From assembly GCF_014695915.1 (NCBI RefSeq), contig NZ_JACJPF010000050.1, positions 30,655-94,654 of the forward strand: a stretch of DNA of 64,000 bases. The letters are read 5' to 3'. Positions 60,412 through 64,000 of this stretch are shown here, piece after piece. The number at the start of each line of letters is the position of its first letter. Positions within the stretch are counted from its first letter, which is position 1. The notes beneath the pieces are model-generated. The model had not been told where the DNA came from, ran no database searches, and worked only from the letters and a program-made list of their open reading frames with translations. This DNA comes from Trichocoleus sp. FACHB-40. GTDB lineage: Bacteria; Cyanobacteriota; Cyanobacteriia; Cyanobacteriales; FACHB-T130. A program made the position numbers and the translations under genes.

Positions 60412-61290
60412 ATGCTTCTTGATATTTCCACTTTGCCTCTAGCTTTTCAATTTGCCTCCCCAGGCCCGACTCTAGTTGAACAGGGGCCTTTAACCATCCG
60501 TTGGTACGGCCTTTTAATTGCCTCAGCGGTATTAATTGGGGTCAGCCTTTCTCAGTATCTGGCGAAGCGCCGTAAAGTCAACCCAGACATAATCAGCGAC
60601 TTGGCACTCTGGCTAATCGTTTCGGCGATTCCCAGCGCCCGACTCTACTATGTTTTGTTTCAGTGGTCAGAGTACGCCCAAAAGCCAGGTGATATTATTG
60701 CGATCTGGAAAGGTGGCATTGCCATTCACGGAGCAATAATCGGCGGTAGCTTGGCAGCTTTGATTTTTGCCCGACTTCAAAAAATTCCCTTCTGGCAATT
60801 AGCCGACTTGGTAGCGCCCTCTTTGATTCTCGGTCAAGCAATCGGACGTTGGGGCAATTTCTTCAATTCTGAAGCCTTCGGTCGTCCGACAAATCTTCCC
60901 TGGAAACTCTTTATTCCTTACCCTAATCGTCCGGCTGGGTACAAAAATTTTGAGTATTTCCATCCTACCTTTCTCTATGAATCCCTTTGGGATTTAATGG
61001 TGTTTGGATTACTGATAACTTTGTTTTTTCGAGATTTGAAAAGACCGCACCTGAAATTGGGTACTCTGGCTTTAGTTTACATGGTGGCTTACAGTGCAGG
61101 CCGCGTCTGGATTGAAGGATTACGTACCGATAGCCTGATGCTGGGGCCACTGCGGATTGCTCAGGTAATAAGTTTGAGTGGAATGACTTTAGGATTAGCT
61201 GGTTTAGCTTGGCTTTATCTATTCCGTCGCTCTCTGCCAGATGTTGTATCATCCCACAATAATCAGAATGCTGATGAAATTAGCCATTAG
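60412..61290 (+). CDS. lgt: Phosphatidylglycerol-prolipoprotein diacylglyceryl transferase
   Basis: A 292-residue membrane enzyme that attaches diacylglycerol to the lipobox cysteine of prolipoproteins, the first step of lipoprotein maturation. About seven hydrophobic helices. Catalytic region: [14 protein letters not shown] and the signature [17 protein letters not shown], which carries the essential Arg/Asn/Glu residues; a further conserved [13 protein letters not shown]. The start ATG 60412 ([14 protein letters not shown]) fits the family. The frame is open to an ATG at 60349, but that part is not like Lgt. Confidence 0.94.
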   Translation: MLLDISTLPLAFQFASPGPTLVEQGPLTIRWYGLLIASAVLIGVSLSQYLAKRRKVNPDIISDLALWLIVSAIPSARLYYVLFQWSEYAQKPGDIIAIWKGGIAIHGAIIGGSLAALIFARLQKIPFWQLADLVAPSLILGQAIGRWGNFFNSEAFGRPTNLPWKLFIPYPNRPAGYKNFEYFHPTFLYESLWDLMVFGLLITLFFRDLKRPHLKLGTLALVYMVAYSAGRVWIEGLRTDSLMLGPLRIAQVISLSGMTLGLAGLAWLYLFRRSLPDVVSSHNNQNADEISH

Positions 61291-61392
61291 CTAATGAGAA
61301 TAACCAGGATATAGTAATCCTTGCAGAATTGATGAACTTCTCTGTTCCCTCTGCATTTAATTGATTTCAAAAAGTTCACCAATGTGAAGGCG

Positions 61393-61425
61393 AGATACCC
61401 GACTTCTTGAAGAAGTCGGGTATCT
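61393..61425. repeat. Palindrome with CCCGACTTCTT core
   Basis: The 16-base arms AGATACCCGACTTCTT and AAGAAGTCGGGTATCT are perfect, separated by one base. The same core as at 48301-48332 and 50888-50922. Confidence 0.8.
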
Positions 61426-61481
61426 GAAAGACTGGAATCTCACAGCATTAGCAATTGTTCAAAAGACGAAGGAAATTTTGC

Positions 61482-61608
61482 AAAAAAAAAAGCCCTAGAG
61501 ATTAACTCTAGAGCCAAACCAGGGTGCATCTACCATTACTTGATTACTAGGAAAATCGGAAAAATCCGGAACATTGCCGCAAATAACTCAGTTTTTTTTG
61601 TTTTACAG
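61482..61608 (-). ncRNA. Candidate minus-strand small RNA
   Basis: On the minus strand a strong terminator (CTCTAG-AGTTAA-CTAGGGC stem 61492-61514, then ten T, 61482-61491) is preceded by a -10-like TATTAT (61617-61622 on the map). It belongs to no annotated gene. The interval also encodes a 13-codon frame MVDAPWFGSRVNL ending inside the hairpin, which could be a leader-like peptide. Evidence is only promoter and terminator shape. Confidence 0.3.
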
Positions 61609-61669
61609 CATCTCAGATAATAGATACCGCAGAAGCGGGTCATCAAAACCAACAAATTAAAATTTCTCT

Positions 61670-61710
61670 TTCCCCAATCCCCAATCCCCAATCCCCAATC
61701 CCCAATCCCC
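61670..61710. repeat. CCCCAAT heptanucleotide tandem repeat
   Basis: At least five consecutive CCCCAAT units end 18 bp before the cobM start. The complement of the GGGGATT tracts at 43641 and 49961. Confidence 0.9.
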
Positions 61711-61727
61711 ATTTCCGAGGTTTTACA

Positions 61728-62570
61728 GTGTCTAATGCAACCGAATCTATCTGTGAAAAATCATTGCCTCCCTTAGCACCAGCAGTTTACATCGTCGGTG
61801 CAGGGCCGGGAGATCCAGATTTATTGACTGTCAAGGCGCAAAAATTACTGGCTGTTGCAGATGTAATTTTATTTGCTGATTCCCTAGTTCCAGTGCAGAT
61901 TTTGCAGAGTGTGCGTGCGGACGCGGAGATTATCCGCACTGGCAATAAAACTCTCGAAGAAATTTTACCAGTGATGATCGAAAGAGTGCGATCGCATAAA
62001 TCTGTAGTCCGCCTCCACTCTGGCGATCCTAGTCTCTACGGTGCCGTACACGAGCAAATGCAAGCCTTAAATGAGGCAGATATTCCTTTTGAAGTCGTCC
62101 CCGGCATCAGCGCCTTCCAAGCTGCTGCTGCCAAACTCAAAGTTGAGCTAACTGTACCAGAATTGGTACAAACTATCATCCTGACTCGCATCAGTGGTAG
62201 CGCCTCCGCCGTACCAGAACGAGAAGAGTTAGCATCTCTGGCCGCGCATCAAGCTTCTTTATGTCTTTACCTGGCGGCGCGTCACGTCGAAGATGCACAA
62301 GCGAAACTAATGCAACACTACCCCGCCGAGACACCAGTAGCGATTTGCTTTCGCTTAGGGTGGCATGATGAAAAAATTTGGGTAGTTCCCCTGCACCAAA
62401 TGGCAGCTGTAACTAGGCAGGAAAATTTAATCCGTACCACACTTTATGTAATTAGTCCAGCTTTGGGTAATGTGGCAGGGCAAGAGCCTCTGGCGACGGA
62501 CAAACGCCGTTCGCGTCTTTACCATCCCGAACACAGCCACCTATTTCGCCAGTCGCCCACATCGCCTTAG
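61728..62570 (+). CDS. cobM: Precorrin-4 C11-methyltransferase
   Basis: A 280-residue S-adenosylmethionine uroporphyrin/corrin methyltransferase. The N-terminal SAM-site motif is VYIVGAGPGDPDLLTVKAQ. VRLHSGDPSLYGAVHEQMQA and VVPGISAFQAAAAKLKVELT are characteristic of CobM/CbiF, which methylates C11 of the corrin ring. The start is GTG 61728 (MSNATESI). The C-terminal ~25 residues are a polar extension. It belongs to the same pathway as cobQ and cbiG-cobJ in this window, though not adjacent. No B12 riboswitch is seen upstream. Confidence 0.94.
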   Translation: MSNATESICEKSLPPLAPAVYIVGAGPGDPDLLTVKAQKLLAVADVILFADSLVPVQILQSVRADAEIIRTGNKTLEEILPVMIERVRSHKSVVRLHSGDPSLYGAVHEQMQALNEADIPFEVVPGISAFQAAAAKLKVELTVPELVQTIILTRISGSASAVPEREELASLAAHQASLCLYLAARHVEDAQAKLMQHYPAETPVAICFRLGWHDEKIWVVPLHQMAAVTRQENLIRTTLYVISPALGNVAGQEPLATDKRRSRLYHPEHSHLFRQSPTSP

Positions 62571-62705
62571 CCTGGATGTGCCAACGAAGTTTGCCTTCGC
62601 TGCCTTAAATTATATAAAGCCTTTGCGTTGGCAGGTTTTGCTTGTCTAGCGCCACCATGCGACGTAAGCGCACTTTTGTAAGAATATGTTGGAGAAAAAC
62701 CGCTA

Positions 62706-63539
62706 ATGCAATTCACACGCAGACAATTTATCGCTGTAACCACGCTGGCCGCAGGATTTGCCCTAGCAGTTCACCCGATTTCTGCCCAAGTTATCACCAC
62801 AGATGCTAAAGGTTTGGTGGCGGGTGAGGTAAAGATTCCTGCTTCAGATGGGGAAATTCCAGCATATAGGGCAATGCCTGCGACTGGCAGCAATTTCCCG
62901 GTGGTGTTGGTAGTGCAGGAAATCTTTGGCGTACACGAACATCTACAGGATATATGCCGCCGTTTTGCCAAAATGGGTTATTTAGCGATCGCGCCTGAAC
63001 TTTATGCCCGTCAAGGCGATGTCTCCAAACTCACCGACATTCAGGAAATTATCACCAAAGTTGTCTCGAAAGTTCCAGATGCTCAAGTCATGTCCGATCT
63101 GGATGCAACTGTCGCTTGGGCAGCTAAATCAAGTAAGGGGAACGCAGATAAACTCGGAATCACAGGCTTTTGCTGGGGTGGGCGCGTCGTTTGGCTGTAT
63201 GCTGCCCACAACCCGAACCTAAAAGCTGGAGTTGCTTGGTACGGACGCTTAGTTAGCGAGTCTACTCCCCTTACTCCCCAACACCCCATTGACATTGCAG
63301 ATGACTTGAAAGCGCCAGTTCTGGGACTCTACGGCGGCAGTGACAACGGAATTCCTAATGAGACGGTAGAAAAAATGCGTCAAGCTCTCAAAGCCGCAGA
63401 GAGTCCTTCAGAAATCGTACCTTACCCAGACACCCCGCACGGTTTCTTTGCCGACTACCGCCCCAGCTACCGGAAAGAGGAAGCTGAGGATGGTTGGAAA
63501 CGCCTACAGGCATGGTTTAAGCAGCATGGTGTCGCTTAA
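62706..63539 (+). CDS. Tat-exported dienelactone hydrolase family protein
   Basis: A 277-residue alpha/beta-hydrolase. The N-terminus has a twin-arginine signal ([20 protein letters not shown], cleavage near ISAQ), so it is exported folded. The catalytic triad of dienelactone hydrolases is present: cysteine in ITGFCWGGR, aspartate in [10 protein letters not shown], histidine in [11 protein letters not shown]; the conserved [12 protein letters not shown] precedes them. The substrate is unknown; family members hydrolyse dienelactone or carboxymethylenebutenolide, but many are general esterases. Single gene. Confidence 0.93.
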   Translation: MQFTRRQFIAVTTLAAGFALAVHPISAQVITTDAKGLVAGEVKIPASDGEIPAYRAMPATGSNFPVVLVVQEIFGVHEHLQDICRRFAKMGYLAIAPELYARQGDVSKLTDIQEIITKVVSKVPDAQVMSDLDATVAWAAKSSKGNADKLGITGFCWGGRVVWLYAAHNPNLKAGVAWYGRLVSESTPLTPQHPIDIADDLKAPVLGLYGGSDNGIPNETVEKMRQALKAAESPSEIVPYPDTPHGFFADYRPSYRKEEAEDGWKRLQAWFKQHGVA

Positions 63540-63583
63540 GAAGCTTAATTTAAAAACCTGCGTAGGTTGAATGGCACTTAACT

Positions 63584-63625
63584 TTGAGCCGTGAAATAAA
63601 GCCGTGAAATAAATTTCACGGCTCA
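63584..63625 (+). terminator. Hairpin with duplicated left arm after hydrolase gene
   Basis: GCCGTGAAATAAA occurs twice in tandem (63588-63613) and is followed by ATTTCACGGCTCAA, which can pair with either copy; the outer pairing starts at TTGAGCCG. There is no T-run. Probably the 3' end structure of the dienelactone hydrolase mRNA. Confidence 0.5.
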
Positions 63626-63931
63626 AATGTTAAAACAGGTTGAAATTTATATATAGTAGGCACTTCAGTCCGTTTTAAGGGGCTTAAACTTTACGCCGGA
63701 ACTTTAGTTAACTGCTTAAGTTAGTGCCATTCTGCGTAGGGAATGGTTGAGACACCTTACCTAACACGACCTGAGAATTTGTTGGTCGTTACACAAGTCC
63801 AACCCACAATTCTTTATAAGGTTCTCACTTGGGTGAAATATATCGCGGTTCTAAAATTCAGTCCACGTTAGTAGGGACATGGCATTGCCCACTGGTGTCA
63901 ACTTAAGCGAGATAAGAAAGAGCGGCATAAA

Positions 63932-63962
63932 GTAGAAAAAAGCCTCGAATAGCTTCTAGGCT
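63932..63962 (-). terminator. Minus-strand terminator from a gene beyond the right edge
   Basis: Read on the minus strand, AGCCT-(12)-AGGCT with an inner GAA/TTC pair is followed by TTTTTTCT. A minus-strand transcript must enter from the right. Confidence 0.55.
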
Positions 63963-64000
63963 CTTAGTATCCTCTTACTATCAATGAGTAAAAAACGTCC

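Larger units (their letters stand above)
61291..61727. other. Intergenic region with repeats and a minus-strand terminator
   Basis: No plus-strand gene. It holds a partial MITE end (TATAGTAATCCTT, 61310-61322), the palindrome at 61393-61425, a minus-strand candidate RNA (61482-61608) and a CCCCAAT heptamer tract directly in front of cobM. Confidence 0.6.
63540..64000. other. Right-end intergenic region
   Basis: No ORF with coding character. It contains the hairpin at 63584-63625, a degenerate GTAGGGACATGG half palindrome at 63871-63890 and a minus-strand terminator at 63932-63962, which implies a minus-strand gene beyond the window end. Confidence 0.5.

Noticed and set aside
61600..61727. 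Cobalamin riboswitch before cobM
   Set aside because: The leader is mostly CCCCAAT repeats and AT-rich DNA, and the conserved B12-box sequence (GCCACTG) is not seen.
63655..63730. Possible transposase end near CACTTCAGTCCGTTTTAAG
   Set aside because: No transposase frame and no inverted partner found within the window.

Overview
The window reads as a chromosomal segment of a cyanobacterium, probably filamentous. The HIP1 octamer GCGATCGC occurs dozens of times. There are thylakoid and photoprotection genes (ndhB, zeta-carotene desaturase, a one-helix high-light-inducible protein), cobalamin genes, a 6S RNA directly downstream of purK (an arrangement known from cyanobacteria), and many intergenic palindromes and heptanucleotide repeats of the cyanobacterial type. 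I see no rRNA operon, no CRISPR array and no intact insertion sequence. The one tRNA is tRNA-Leu(CAA).

Layout. 0-4.8 kb: a HEPN-like protein, a HicA/HicB toxin-antitoxin pair, oligopeptidase PepF, a lone receiver protein and a 59-residue coiled-coil protein. 5-14.5 kb: uvrC, an ABC-2 exporter pair, a PrxQ-type peroxiredoxin, cobQ, a small ferredoxin and an M50 membrane protease. 14.5-21.2 kb: carotenoid desaturase with an SRPBCC neighbour, an acidic 560-residue protein, a SufA-type iron-sulfur carrier with a TPR protein, an M48 protease running into tRNA-Leu, and a small basic ORF. 21.2-30 kb: a beheaded histidine kinase, an exported WD40 protein, a MerR regulator, an Hlip, alanine dehydrogenase, topoisomerase I and a Uma2 nuclease-fold protein. 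30-43 kb: ndhB, a cbiG-cobJ fusion, a pentapeptide protein coupled to purK, 6S RNA, an M16 protease pair, a peptidoglycan-binding protein and two related single-span membrane proteins. 43-52 kb: an ECF sigma / membrane anti-sigma / Spy-like envelope module, a coiled-coil WD40 protein, glutathione reductase, cysC, a DivIVA-like coiled-coil protein and coaD. 52-64 kb: a GspF/PilC-family protein, a quinone oxidoreductase, a GH31 glucosidase, a zinc ribbon, rlmN, lgt, cobM and a Tat-exported dienelactone hydrolase.

Functional links. Most genes are single or paired housekeeping units. Likely cotranscribed sets are hicAB, sigma/anti-sigma/spy, pentapeptide/purK, the two M16 proteins, sufA/TPR, coaD/DivIVA-like and perhaps cobQ/ferredoxin/M50. 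The corrin genes cobQ, cbiG-cobJ and cobM are far apart.

The most distinctive signal is the repeat landscape. Short MITE-like elements share one terminal inverted repeat but carry different palindromic cores. One palindrome has been absorbed into the cbiG-cobJ reading frame, and a pyrimidine-rich intergenic repeat appears to encode the hydrophobic core of two signal peptides. Gene decay is also visible: a histidine-kinase remnant, a DUF29 stub, a glutathione-reductase fragment and a truncated partner of a small conserved gene. I did not find a clearly new multi-gene system. The best uncharacterised candidates are the conserved-looking N-terminal half of the WD40 protein at 45.4 kb, the paired single-span proteins at 41-42.4 kb, and the overlap of the M48 gene with tRNA-Leu.
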